Assembly: GCA_977017575.1 (NCBI GenBank)
Contig: CDRNVI010000144.1
Span: 186,001-250,000, forward strand
Reading direction: 5' to 3'
DNA from: Paramoeba atlantica
Taxonomy: Eukaryota; Discosea
DNA: 64,000 bases
Position numbers and translations under genes: made by a program. Shown in pieces: positions 1 through 12,953 of the stretch. Each line of letters starts with the position of its first letter. Position 1 is the stretch's first letter. The notes beneath the pieces are model-generated. The model searched no databases. It was not told the DNA's origin and saw only the letters and a list, made by a program, of their open reading frames with translations.

Positions 1-807
1 CTTTATTAAATATTTAGAAGGTTTCCTTTTAAATACCCAAATAAAATTACTAAAAACATAATCCAAATTTATCAAAAATTATTACCTTAATCAATTAAGT
101 TTGAGACAATTCCAAAGTGATATTGATTAAAAGTTTAAATTCTTTTAACACCTTTCACAGAATGCATTTCAAACATTTCTTATTAATTAATATTAACCTA
201 TTTAGCAGATTTGAGTACATTTTTTATTATCTCGAATCCAGATTATGACTTCAACCATAAAAAGATTAATAGTAAACATAATCCATCATCTCAATAATCA
301 AAATGGAACAAATCACCAAATACTTTTATAATTAAATATAAAATTATAGACTGGTTTTAAACGGTTCCCTTTTAACAATTTCAAGTACTTTTCACTCTCT
401 TTTCAAAGTTCTTTTCTTCTTTCGTTCACACTACTTGTTCGCTATCGGTTTCTCGTCCATATTTAGCGTTACGTGAGATTTACCACGCATTTTAGGCTGC
501 AATCTCAAACAACCCGACTCTAAGAAACAATAATACGTAAATGACATTAAAAGCTAAAAGAAATTAGATTAAACGGGACTGTCACCCTCTATGGTGGGCT
601 ATTCCAAGCCACTTTAATTTCTGCAAATGTCCGTAAAATATTGCTTCCCAAAATTACAATTCGGAAAGGATATTTAAACCTCTCAGATTTCAAATTTGCG
701 CTGATCCCGGTTCACTCGCCGTTACTAAGGGAATCCTAGTTAGTTTCTTTTCCTCCGCTTATTAATATGCTTAAATTCAGCGGGTAATCTTATTTAATTT
801 GAGGTCA
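1..807 (-). rRNA. Large-subunit (28S-type) rRNA, 5' part, copy 1, cut by window edge
   Basis: This is the 5' portion of the large ribosomal RNA, read on the minus strand; the rest lies beyond position 1. The complement near 730-807 carries the universal LSU start region (CCGCTGAATTTAAGCATAT followed by the AAGCGGAGGAAAAGAAACTAA block), which directly follows ITS2. The segment matches 52644-53450 in unit 2 with no net length change and scattered substitutions (for example around 541-580). The 5' end is placed by the conserved GACCTCAAAT block and may be off by a few bases. Confidence 0.95.
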
Positions 808-1127
808 TCAATCAAAAAAAGAAAGAATGAACTAAAAAAGGAGAATAAAAAATTGAATTTGAAAATACATTTTATTTCAATTTTGAAAAAAAGAAAAATA
901 ATAAATAAAGATATTTATTATTTTTTACTATTTTTTCAAAAAAAAATAGAATTGAATTTAAAATTCGATTAATTTTTTTCTTTTTTTTAGTATCTTTTTA
1001 CTTTTTCAAGATTTGGTATTATTTTTAAGAAAGTATTTTATTTTCAATGAAGAAAAGATAGAAAATAGTTTCTCAATAGAATCTTTTTTTTGTAAAAAAA
1101 TAAATTTTAAAAAAAGATAAAGAATAA
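808..1127 (-). other. Internal transcribed spacer 2 (ITS2), copy 1
   Basis: About 320 nt of A/T-rich spacer between the 5.8S 3' end and the LSU 5' end, removed from the pre-rRNA during processing. It is mostly A and T runs and differs from the unit 2 spacer by small indels and substitutions. The borders are inferred from the conserved rRNA ends. Confidence 0.85.
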
Positions 1128-1285
1128 AATGACACTCAAATAAATATACTCTTAGGATGAAACCTAAAAGTGCAATATGCGTTCAAAGATTCGATGATTC
1201 ACTGAGTTCTGCAATTCACATTACGTATCGCATTTTGCTGCGTTCTTCATCGTTACGAGAACCAAGATATCCATTGTTAAAAGTT
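1128..1285 (-). rRNA. 5.8S rRNA, copy 1
   Basis: A 5.8S rRNA of about 158 nt on the minus strand. The complement begins AACTTTTAACAATGGATATC, contains the near-universal GATGAAGAACGCAGC and GAATCATCGAATCTTTGAAC blocks, and ends near GAGTGTCATT. It pairs with the LSU 5' end in the ribosome. Its position between ITS1 and ITS2 is standard for eukaryotes. The 158-nt length is the same in unit 2. Confidence 0.96.
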
Positions 1286-1496
1286 GTTTTTTTATTTTTG
1301 TTGTTTTGTTTTATTTTCATTTTAATTTTTATCAAATGAATGAAATTTTGAACATTTTTTGATACAATTAAAATATCAAAAAAAAGTTTAAATAACAATA
1401 AAAATGTTAAAATACATTTTAAAAAGTTTAAACACATTTTCACTTTTTCAAAATAAGTTTTTGAAAAGAAAAGAAGATTAATAAAGTAATAATATT
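1286..1496 (-). other. Internal transcribed spacer 1 (ITS1), copy 1
   Basis: About 211 nt of A/T-rich spacer between the SSU 3' end and the 5.8S 5' end. No open frame or stable conserved element is evident. Unit 2 has an equivalent spacer of the same length. Confidence 0.85.
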
Positions 1497-1655
1497 AATG
1501 ATCCATCCGCAGGTTCACCTACGGATACCTTGTTACGACTTTTGCTTCTTTTAGTTGGCAAGGTTTACTCAAATTCTCAAAAACAAACTTATTAACCGAA
1601 ATCAATAAGTAACTGTCTCTAATCCTAAGATTTCACCGGACCAACCATCAGTAGC

Positions 1656-1690
<35 letters not shown>

Positions 1691-2250
1691 ATCAGCACAA
1701 GCTGTTGACTTGTGCTTACTAGGAATTCCTCGTTCACGATAAATAATTGCAAGTATCGATCCCCAGCACGATACAATTTCAAAAGTTTACCCAAAATGCC
1801 CATCTGGAAGGACGAGCGTGACTTTTCAGCCAAGGCCTTTTGTACTTGTTGATTGTATCAGTGTAGCGCGCGTGCAGCCCAGAACATCTAAAGGGCATCA
1901 CAGACCTGTTATTGCCTCAAACTTCCCTTGGTTAAACACCAAGTGTCCCTCTAAGAAGTTTAAAAGAATAAATCTTTTTTAATATCAATAAAAACGAGTT
2001 TTCTTAATAAAAACAAATTAAGTGTTAACAAAATCCATTTAACTAAAAACCCTCATAAATGTTATTATTAATACAACTAATTAGTAGGCTGAGGTCTCGT
2101 TCGTTATCGGAATTAACCAGACAAATCACTCCACCAACTAAGAACGGCCATGCACCACCACCCACAGAATCAAGAAAGAGCTCTCAATCTGTCAATCCTA
2201 ACTGTGTCTGGACCTGGTAAGTTTTCCCGTGTTGAGTCAAATTAAGCCGC

Positions 2251-2319
<69 letters not shown>

Positions 2320-3596
2320 AGAACCCAAAAACTTACTGATTTCTCGTAAAAAGGTACTGGGAGAGTCATCTTTATTCAAAATAAAACGTCTTCCAACCCC
2401 TGGTCGGCATCGTTTATGGTTAAGACTACGACGGTATCTGATCGTCTTCGATCCCCTAACTTTCGTTCTTGATTAATGAAAACATCTTTGACAAATGCTT
2501 TCGCAGAAGTTAGTCTTTCATAAATCCAAGAATTTCACCTCTGACAATTAAATACTAATGCCCCCAACTATCCCTTTTAATCATTACATTAGTTCTAAAA
2601 AACCAATAAAATAGACCCAATGTCTTGTTCCATTATCCCATGCTAATAGTATTCATTGCAATTTACAAATTTGCTTGCTTTGAACACTCTAATTTACTCA
2701 AAGTAAATGAATTAGAATTCTATTTATTAGTTTTATTAATAAGCAGAACACAAACTCCAAAGAGAATTCATATCCACAATCTTACTAATAAAGGTCCAAT
2801 AAACACTGACTTCCTCGAAAGAAAATCAAATTATCACCCAATTAAGTGCAATAATGAATATCTAATAAAATATTTAGAGAATATAATTTAATAAAACACA
2901 TATGAAAAACCATATGGATTAAATTATAAAACTCTTAAATCCAACTACGAGCTTTTTAACTGCAACAACTTTAATATATGCTATTGGAGCTGGAATTACC
3001 GCGGCTGCTGGCACCAGACTTGCCCTCCAATTGTTACTCGTTAAGGGGTTTAGATTGTACTCATTCCAATTACCAGATCAAATAATGAACCGGTATTGTT
3101 ATTTTTTGTCACTACCTCCCCGTGTCGGGATTGGGTAATTTGCGCGCCTGCTGCCTTCCTTGGAAGTAGTAGCCGTTTCTCAGGCTCCTTCTCCGGAATC
3201 AAACCCTGATTCTCCGTTACCCGTTACCACCATGGTAGTCCTCTATACTACCATCGAAAGTTGATAGGGCAGAAATTTGAATGAACTATCATCGGCACAA
3301 AAGGCCATACGATTCGTAAAGTTATCATGATTCACCATATGTTAACCAACCCCGAAGGATTGCATTGGTTTTTGTATCTAATAAATACATCCCTTCTCTC
3401 AAAGGAGTTAGGATTTTATGCATGTATTAGCTCTAGATTTACCACGGTTATCCAAGTAGTAAAAAAAAGGACCATCAAATAAATTATAACTGATTTAATG
3501 AGCCATTCGCAGTTTCACAGTACAAGTGTTTATACTTAGACATGCATGGCTTAGTCTTTAAGACAAGCATATGACTACTGGCAGGATCAACCAGAT
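1497..3596 (-). rRNA. Small-subunit (18S) rRNA, copy 1
   Basis: A complete SSU rRNA of about 2100 nt on the minus strand. The complement starts TATCTGGTTGATCCTGCCAG and ends GTAGGTGAACCTGCGGATGG then ATCATTA. It includes the universal GGTGCCAGCAGCCGCGGTAA, GAGGTGAAATTCTTGGA and GAATTGACGGAAGGGCACCA blocks. At about 2100 nt it is longer than a typical 1.8-kb 18S; the extra length is in A/T-rich variable regions, including V4 around 2600-2940. No group I intron interrupts the conserved blocks. Copy 2 (54139-56238) differs by substitutions and balancing indels, two clusters of which preserve helix pairing. Confidence 0.97.
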
Positions 3597-4400
3597 AACT
3601 ATTTTTTTTTCCAAAAAAAAAAGACTATTTTTTTCTTCTCCCCCCCAATCGGGAAAAAAGAAAAATGTAGCTTCGAAAAGAATTCAAAGTATTTCATCAA
3701 TTTTTTGTTATCAAAAAATAAGTTTTTTGTTTTTCGTTAGAATTCAATTTTCCAACAAAGAAATCCTCTTTGCAATTTCTCATTGAACCTCTTCATGAAA
3801 TAGTTTGAAAACAAATGTATTCTGTTTCCAAGTTTTCAAAAGAGAGAGAAATAAACTGAAAGAAAAAGATTATTCTTTTTATTTTTTTTTTATTTCCAGG
3901 AAAGGAAAAGAAAAAAAGAAAAGAAGAAAAATGATTTTCTTATTCAGAAATTGAAGTTGGTTGTTTTTTCTGTCTTTTTAATCAACAAAAAAATCACCTT
4001 CCACAAATTCAATTTTGTTTTGTTTCAAAATTTGAAACAGACAAAATAAAAAATAACTCCCACATTTTTTTGAAATTTTATTGTCTGAAGTTACAAACAA
4101 CTTCAAGCAAAAAATGTCACAAAAATGTCCGAGATATTTTTCAATGAAAAGAGATCCAAACAAAACTGAGATTGACCTTTTAAACTCGATTCAAATCTGT
4201 TTTTACTCACTTTTCTTAATATAGACATTACAAAAAGTCACGATTGAATAGGACTATGTTTTCCTTCCATTTACAATAAGAGAGAGCATCTATGAGGTAT
4301 GTAACCCCTCTGAGAAGAAAGAGCAGCTTTTTTGACCCAGAAACGCTAATTTTGGAGTTCTAAAAAAGTGGACCAATCAAATAATGCCACGTCATTTCTT
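3597..4400 (-). promoter_or_regulatory. 5' external transcribed spacer and candidate rRNA promoter, copy 1
   Basis: This sequence lies directly upstream of the SSU 5' end in the transcribed direction. The first approx. 550 bases are A/T-rich and likely transcribed spacer. The block at about 4130-4400 is less repetitive and nearly identical in unit 2 (about 56770-57040), including the ATAGACATTACAAAAAGTCA and GTATGTAACCCCTCTGAGAA stretches. Such conservation amid fast-changing spacer makes it the best candidate for the rRNA promoter. The start site is not determined; this is inference from conservation and position. Confidence 0.4.
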
Positions 4401-5035
4401 TACTTACCCATTTTTTCCCCCAAAAAGTCTTATTTTATTCTTCTTTGTTCTTTCTTTTGAACAACCCTTTTTTTGTTCTTTCACCTCTCAACTCATGAGT
4501 TTGTTTTTCCCTTTTCCTTTCTCTTTGTATCAAAAAAGAATTTCCACAAAAAGTTCAAAGGAAATCACAAACCCCCACACACACCACACCACACACCACA
4601 CACCACACATCACACATACTCTGAAAAACAAAAAAAAAAATTGAGAATGAAATCAAGAATTTATTTTGAAAAAGAGAACAAAACACTTTTTTATTTATTC
4701 AACATAACAAGTGAGCTTTGTGAAATTTGTTTTTGTGTTGTGTGGTGGGGCCAAGAGGGGGGGGGGTAGTAGAGAAACACTCTTTTATCCACACTCAAAC
4801 CCACAACAACATCAAATTGAGGGTGGGTCCATCATTTTAAGAAAAAGAAAAAAAGAAAAAAGAAGGAAGAAAAAAGATGAAAAAAAGAAAAAGGAAAAAA
4901 AAAAAGAAGAGGAAAAAAAAGGTTTCATCTGGCAACACAAAAGAGAGAACAAAAAAGCAGCTGTGTGTATTGTGTGTTATATATGTAATCTGTATATTTC
5001 CACATAACTAACTCATCACTCCTTTGAAAAATGTT

Positions 5036-5090
5036 TCAAAGAGGCTGCAACATTTGTTTCTGTGAACAAATATGAAAGCCTTTTTAGTTT
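5036..5090. repeat. Conserved approx. 50-bp spacer block, first of two in unit 1
   Basis: The block reads AAAGAGGCTGCAACATTTGT, then TTCTGTGAACAAATAT and CCTTTTTAGT. It recurs at 8088-8141, and in unit 2 at 57686-57740 and 60263-60320. ATTTGTTT and GAACAAAT inside it can pair into a small hairpin. It stays nearly constant while the surrounding spacer has diverged. Function unknown. Confidence 0.7.
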
Positions 5091-5369
5091 TTTTTCAATT
5101 TTTCCATTGCAAATTTACCACCCCCCCCCCCAAAACCAAAATAGACCTTGCCCCTCTCCTATTTTATTCCATCCCTAAAACCTTGTCAACACAACCCCAC
5201 CCCCCCTCCAATATTTAACCACCCCCCACAATTATCCATATTATCCAACAGGGTTGACCCATCCAAAGAAAAATAGAAGAAAAAAAGAAGAAAAAAAGAA
5301 AAAAGAAAAGAAAAGAAAAAAAAGAAAAAAGAAAAGAAAAAAAAAGAAAAAAAGAAAAGAAAAAAAGAA

Positions 5370-5600
5370 AAGAAAAAACTTTTGAAAGAGTAAATTGACA
5401 AGAAGGTAGTTCAACATAATTAGGTTTTAAAAAAGAAAGAAAAGAAAAGAAAAAAGAAAAGAAAAGAAAAAGAAAAAAAAGAAAAAAGAAAAGAAAAAAA
5501 AAAAAAGAAAAAAAAAAAGAAAAAAAAAAGAAGAGAAAAAACCTTTGAAAGAGCAAATTGACAAGAAGCGGTTCAACTCAGACCAAGTTTAAAAAGAGAA
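5370..5600. repeat. Short modules alternating with A/G tracts
   Basis: Two related modules of about 50-60 bases sit between purine tracts. One starts ACTTTTGAAAGAGTAAATTG, the other ACCTTTGAAAGAGCAAATTG, and both continue with GACAAGAAG and a GTTCAA core. Each is preceded by a long GAAAA-type tract. Related modules are more numerous in unit 2 (58058-58750 and 59735-59850). They do not code for anything recognisable. Confidence 0.6.
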
Positions 5601-5680
5601 AGAAAAAAGAGAGAAGAGAAAAAGAGAGAGAAAAAGAGAGAGAAAAAGACAAGAAAGCCTTCCTTGTCGCCTTTCATCAT

Positions 5681-5700
5681 TGACGTCATCATTGGCAACT
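5681..5700 (+). promoter_or_regulatory. Candidate promoter elements before the recombinase gene
   Basis: A perfect palindrome TGACGTCA (5681-5688), the classic bZIP/CREB-type site, is followed four bases later by ATTGG, the complement of a CCAAT box. They lie 50-60 bases before the first ATG of the recombinase frame and occur only in the inserted segment that unit 2 lacks. The regulatory role is inferred from position and motif only. Confidence 0.3.
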
Positions 5701-5748
5701 CGACATTTTCTTTTTTTTTTTGAAGCGAAGAACTGAGTGCAAGAAAGA

Positions 5749-6768
5749 ATGAACAAATCATCGCAAGAAATGGAAGAGTCGATGAATGAGAGACAGAAGG
5801 GAGGAAAAAAGCAAAAAGAGTCATACTGGAGGGTGTTTGAGCGGTTCTTGGCAGAACCCAGCAACAATGTCTTGTTTCATCCTGCAACTTCAAACAGACA
5901 AGAAATTTGTCGAGTCATGAAGAAATTCGCCTTCAATATGAAGAAGGAAAATGAAGACTCTTACTGCGATTCTTCAATGAAAACAATCTGGAATTCTGTT
6001 GCAAAACAAATTAACGAAAAGTTTTTTCAAGAACAACAACAAACCATCAACATTTTTGAGGATCCTGCTTTCAAAGCAGCACAAGCAGCACGAGACACAG
6101 CACGATCTCTGATCCAAAAACTCCCTGAAAAGAGAAAAGTTTCTGCCAGTGCAGTCACTGCAGAAGAAGCAATTGTGATGGTAAATGTTTGGGGGATTGA
6201 CACTCCTCGAGGACTAAACATGACCCTTTTTATCGTTGCAGGCTTGTGTCTTGGCTGTCAAGGGAATGAGCAAGCACATTTTCGATTGAGTCACTTTCAA
6301 TGGGAAACAAACGATTTTGGAGAAAAAACTGGTGTTTTGATGTATCAAGCCATCCAAGATAAAAACCACCAGGGAGGGGATCAACCTATGCCTCTGCCAA
6401 AAGATTTGGAAAGAAGTAGTGTTTTGGATGGTGTCTTTATCGATCTTTACGCTGAAATGACTGCAAAACGTCCAGCACACCCAAAGGATGATCGTGTTTT
6501 TCTTCAGCCAAACAACACTCATGGTGCTTACCTCAAATCTGGGAATTGGTATAAGACCCAGCCTGTGGGAGAGAAAACAATTGGCAATTGGTTTAAAGAG
6601 ACAGCCCAAAAAATAGGAATTGCCACTGATCAAATTGGAAAGAGATTCACAAACCAGAGTTTGCGCTCCACTCTCGTCACTCTTTCTCTTGCTGCTGGAG
6701 GAAACCCCCATATGGTCATCAAGTTGACTGGACATGGCTCGATCCGATCCCTTGAATTCATACACTGA
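5749..6768 (+). CDS. Crypton-like tyrosine recombinase (DUF3504/ZMYM-type family), main frame
   Basis: This 339-residue frame starts at the first ATG (5749); the open frame begins a few codons earlier at a GTG. It has the two-part build of Crypton-derived recombinases: an N-terminal core-binding part (EICRVMKKFAFNMKK at about 52-66, then MKTIWNSVAKQ) and a catalytic part. Family signatures are at about 165-186 (GLCLGCQGNEQAHFRLSHF), 301-306 (TNQSLR) and 327-330 (TGHG). The first catalytic Arg, normally in a GLRGGEEH-type motif, appears to be Gln, and the His of the HxLR-type motif is also Gln. The frame stops just after TGHGS, while the expected Tyr nucleophile (NSYTDPS) lies in the next frame. 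The gene is probably inactive, though domesticated relatives also lose catalytic residues. Related relics lie at 45700-46380 and 46752-47400. The segment is absent from the equivalent place in unit 2. Confidence 0.75.
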   Translation: MNKSSQEMEESMNERQKGGKKQKESYWRVFERFLAEPSNNVLFHPATSNRQEICRVMKKFAFNMKKENEDSYCDSSMKTIWNSVAKQINEKFFQEQQQTINIFEDPAFKAAQAARDTARSLIQKLPEKRKVSASAVTAEEAIVMVNVWGIDTPRGLNMTLFIVAGLCLGCQGNEQAHFRLSHFQWETNDFGEKTGVLMYQAIQDKNHQGGDQPMPLPKDLERSSVLDGVFIDLYAEMTAKRPAHPKDDRVFLQPNNTHGAYLKSGNWYKTQPVGEKTIGNWFKETAQKIGIATDQIGKRFTNQSLRSTLVTLSLAAGGNPHMVIKLTGHGSIRSLEFIH

Positions 6769-7508
6769 TCCATCAGCTGAACAACGAGGTAAACTCAAAA
6801 ATAATGCATTTGGTGTTAGTGCACAATCTTCTTGTCCATCACCAGTTCTCTCATCAACTGTCTCTTCATCTGAACAACCAGTCCCATCTCGACCCTCAGT
6901 TCCAGTTCCATCTCGACCCTCAGTTCCAATTTCATCTCGACCCCCAGTCCTATCTCGACCCTCATCTCGATCCCCAGCCCCATCTCGATCCACAGTCCCA
7001 TCTCAACCCTTAGTTCCAATTCCATCTCGATCCCCAGCCCCATCTCGATCCCCAGCCCCATCTCGATCCCCAGTTCCATATCAATCACCTCGAGTTGTCC
7101 CATTCCGACCTTCTCCAAGGAGCAGTCCCAGTCATCATCCCCTCGTTGGTTTTCCATCCCCTCGTCCTCGAACACAGCAGTTTGTTTGTTCCCAACCACC
7201 CCCAACTCCTCCTGAAAAAGATTTATTTGAAGAAGCTGGTGGACTTCCAGTATATATATATCAACAAGCACCCAGTCTTTGAGTCAGGAGAAGAGAATAT
7301 GTCATACTATTTTCGGTTTGCTCCTGGGATGGAGTCGATGGGACCTTTGTATCAACAGAGTTTTGTTCCTTCTTGTTCTCCTCTGGGAGGGGCAAATATT
7401 GGTGGGGGAAACCATTTTAAAGACTGTACCTTCAAGTTTTCAGAACCAAAAAAGAAGAAACAAAAGATTGAAGGAAAGGAGAACCTTGACAAAAGTGTCG
7501 GTGAATAA
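6735..7508 (+). pseudogene. Frame-shifted C-terminal part of the recombinase
   Basis: From about 6735 the protein continues one frame over: PLNSYTDPSAEQRGKLKN carries the presumed Tyr nucleophile. A long Pro/Ser/Arg tail follows, built on a short DNA repeat (CCATCTCGATCCCCAGCC and variants, about 6885-7080). A second shift falls at a TATATATATA run (7252-7261). After it the frame reads SGEENMSYYFRFAPGMESM and NHFKDCTFKF, ending at 7508. The FKDCTFKF ending resembles a short C-terminal motif I recall from other proteins with this domain. One-base shifts suggest decay, assembly error or, for the first, a programmed shift; at the second a 19-base GT...AG stretch could also be an intron. I cannot choose between these. 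Confidence 0.55.
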
Positions 7509-7566
7509 TAAAAATTTTGATCACTTTATATCATCAAACTTTTCTCCAATAAAAAGATTCTTGTCC

Positions 7567-7710
7567 AAAAAAAAGTCAGGAAAATTGATGGCAGACGCAT
7601 CCTTCGTCCAGAGAAAAGTTCGAGTTGAGACGAGCCGAAGGCGAGTCGAGAACGAGAACTTTTCTCTGGACGAAGGATGCGTCTGCCATCAATTTTTTCG
7701 ACTTTTTTTT
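7567..7710. repeat. Long perfect inverted repeat (hairpin) beside tRNA-Lys
   Basis: Two arms face each other across a 34-base loop. The inner 41 bases are perfectly complementary (7581-7621 with 7656-7696; arm core GGCAGACGCATCCTTCGTCC). After a three-base mismatch the pairing resumes, giving arms of about 55 bases. The loop (7622-7655) has its own GAG/CGAG repeats. It lies just past the recombinase 3' end and 65 bases from the tRNA-Lys 3' end, and is missing from unit 2. It could be the terminal structure of the recombinase element or a snap-back insertion. Confidence 0.85.
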
Positions 7711-7774
7711 CAGGACTCGAACTTTTGTACCCGAAAAAAAGAAAAAAAAAAAGAAAAAGAAAAAGAAAAAAAAC

Positions 7775-7847
7775 AGCCCCCGGCGGGGCTCGAACCCGCG
7801 GCCACTAGATTAAGAGTCTAGCGCTCTACCGACTGAGCTACGGAGGC
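7775..7847 (-). tRNA. tRNA-Lys(CTT), copy 1
   Basis: A complete 73-nt cloverleaf without intron. The acceptor stem is GCCTCCG with CGGGGGC (one G-U pair), the D arm GCTCAGTCGGTAGAGC, the anticodon loop CTCTTAA giving anticodon CTT, and the T arm GCGGG-TTCGAGC-CCCGC. The A and B box promoter sequences are intact. A T run follows the 3' end, as expected for RNA polymerase III termination. An identical gene lies at 59925-59997. Confidence 0.96.
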
Positions 7848-9166
7848 AATTTGATAAAAATCGAAAAAAAAAATGGGTTTAAAAAGGATTGGGGGAGATA
7901 CGACACCACCACGAAAACCTCCCCCCCCCTTCCTTCAAGTCACCAACCAAATTGAAACAATTGTGGAAATTATGTATTTTGGCAATATATCCCCCATCCC
8001 CCCCAACAAAATTGGTGCTACTGTGGCGTATTTACGGAGGTGGTGTGCGAGTCAAAACCCAATCTTCATGTCCATTCTGGAAAATTCCCAAAGAGGCTGC
8101 AACATTTGTTTATGTGAACAAATATTATAACCTTTTTAGTCTTATTAAATCTCAACAAAACAGTGTGTTCTTCCTTTGAACAAACCCCCTCCCAATTAAA
8201 GACCCCCCCCCCCTCCAAAAAAAAAAAACAGGTGCGCCACCACAGAAAAAAGGTACACAATTCCCACAAAAACACCTACATTCACCATTTTATCGAACGA
8301 AAAACCCAAACCGTCCCCACAAAGCAAACCTCATTTGTATTAACAAAAAACAGAAAGAGAAAAACCATAGTGTGTCTGTGGAAACTTTTTGGATCTTAAA
8401 AAAAAAAGAGAAACCAAAAAATCAAAAAAAAAAATCAAAAGAAAAATCAAAAGAAAAATCAAAAGAAAAACCTGCACATCAATTAAAACCCTCTTCTAGA
8501 AAAACGCTAACCCCACAAAAAACCACACCCCATACACAAGACCAACACCAACATCAAAAAAAAAAATGTAGAACAGAGCAAAAAAAAAAGAAAAAGAACA
8601 AAAAGGGAGAAAAAAAAAAAAAAAAAAAAAGAACAAAAAAAAAAAGAACAAAAAGGACCGAAACGAAAGAAAGACGAAAAAAAAAAAAGAAAACCTTTTT
8701 GTCATTTTTGATTGTTTGGTTCAAACAAACAATAAACCTTGAAAAATGTGTGTACACAAGACAACACACAACCAACTTACACAAAAACCAATGCACAACC
8801 AATACACAAAAACACTGATGTCCCAACTACCAACAAAGTGACCAAAAACAATTAACAATAATAATATTTAACTCCAACAAAACCAAACAAACAAAACAAA
8901 ACAACACTAATTAAATGCACATCACCCCTCCAAACAAAAAACAGAAGACAAATTAACCAACTAAAAAAATATTAACAACAAAACGGAAATATAAATATAA
9001 ATATTACAAAAGAACCAACCAACCATTATATGTGGCTGGCTCCCTCCAGAAATCCCCAACCCTCATCTTTGTCTTGATGATTCCACACACTCTCTCTTTT
9101 TTTGTGTTTTTCTGTGAAAAATTGGTTAAAATTACGAACACAACATAACCACAACACAAAAAAACA
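7848..9166. other. Spacer between tRNA-Lys and the AAC microsatellite
   Basis: This is non-coding spacer homologous to 59998-61370. It holds C/A-rich stretches, a (AAAATCAAAAG)-type run at 8425-8470 and A/G homopolymer tracts at 8578-8690. Conserved patches around 8690-8820 (GTTTGGTTCAAACAAACAAT) recur in unit 2. I see no gene. Confidence 0.6.
8088..8141. repeat. Conserved approx. 50-bp spacer block, second of two in unit 1
   Basis: This is the same block as at 5036-5090: CCAAAGAGGCTGCAACATTT, then GTTTATGTGAACAAATATT and CCTTTTTAGT. It lies about 240 bases upstream of tRNA-Lys in the tRNA's direction. The matching unit 2 copy is at 60263-60320. Confidence 0.7.
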
Positions 9167-9171
9167 AAATC

Positions 9172-9446
9172 AACAACAACAATAACAATTACAATAACAA
9201 ATATCAACAACAAATATCAATAACAAATAACAACAATAACAACAAATAACAAATAACAACAAATAACAACAAATAACAACAATAATAACAAAGAACAAAT
9301 AACAACAATAACAACAAATAACAACAAATAACAACAAATAACAACAAATAACAACAAATAACAACAAATAACAACAAATAACAACAAATAACAACAAATA
9401 ACAACAAATAACAACAAATAACAACAAATAACAACAAATAACAACA
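9172..9446. repeat. Microsatellite, 10-bp unit AACAACAAAT
   Basis: Tandem AACAACAAAT units run almost perfectly from about 9300 to 9445, with degenerate AAC/AAT units before that. The equivalent place in unit 2 (61370-61890) instead carries a 12-bp AACAACAAGAAT family, so the array has been rebuilt independently in the two copies. Confidence 0.9.
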
Positions 9447-9970
9447 CAATCAAAATATCATCACCACCCACAACAGCAATACCATTAACAAAAACAAAAA
9501 CAAACACAAAATAAAAGAAGGAAAAAAGAGAAAACCTGGTGGTGGCACAATAGTCGGGATTGTTGGGAATGGGGTAATATAAAAAAAGGGCCTGGAGGGA
9601 GTCTTATAACAAAGAAACAAAAATGCCCCCATTCTATTATTAACAATTTAACAATTAACAATGATAATAAAAGCAATAACAATCAAATAACAACAACAAT
9701 CATAACAATACAATAACAACAATAATGATTATAAAAAATAGTCACAACATAACAATTGCAATCACAATAACAAACCAACAATCATAATAACAACAATAAC
9801 AACAAACAACAACAAACAACAAACAATAAACAACAACAAACAAGAAAAACAATCACAATCATAAACAACAGCAACAACAACTGTAACTTAACTACAATCA
9901 CAACAATCACAATCACAACAAACAAAACAAATGTAACACTGAATGACACAACAACAACAAACAAAACAAC

Positions 9971-10063
9971 AAACAAACCAACAAACCAACAAACCAACAA
10001 ACCAACAAACCAACAAACCAACAAACCAACAAACCAACAAACCAACAAACCAACAACAAACCA
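9971..10063. repeat. Microsatellite, 8-bp unit AACAAACC
   Basis: About ten near-perfect copies of an 8-bp AACAAACC unit. Unit 2 has a shorter, interrupted version at about 62427-62516, mixed with AACAACAAACC units. Confidence 0.9.

Positions 10064-12953
<2,890 letters not shown>

Larger units (their letters stand above)
4401..5650. other. rDNA upstream spacer with C/A tracts and purine tracts
   Basis: This is non-coding spacer shared with unit 2 (57040-58285). It contains CACA-rich runs (4575-4620), long C or G homopolymers (4758-4767, 5110-5121, 5200-5208) and A/G tracts. The open frames here are translations of low-complexity DNA, mainly Lys/Glu or Phe, and are not supported as genes. Confidence 0.7.

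Noticed and set aside
1648..2891. Open frames inside the 18S rRNA (also 54290-55532)
   Set aside because: They lie within conserved rRNA sequence on either strand and have no protein support.
6214..6993. Minus-strand 259-codon frame rich in Asp/Arg/Gly
   Set aside because: It overlaps the recombinase on the opposite strand and its repeats mirror the Pro/Ser/Arg DNA repeat.
9170..9507. Long Leu/Val/Cys-rich minus-strand frames over the AAC microsatellite (also 61227-61899)
   Set aside because: All three frames stay open because the repeat lacks stop codons on that strand; the same motif repeats without end.
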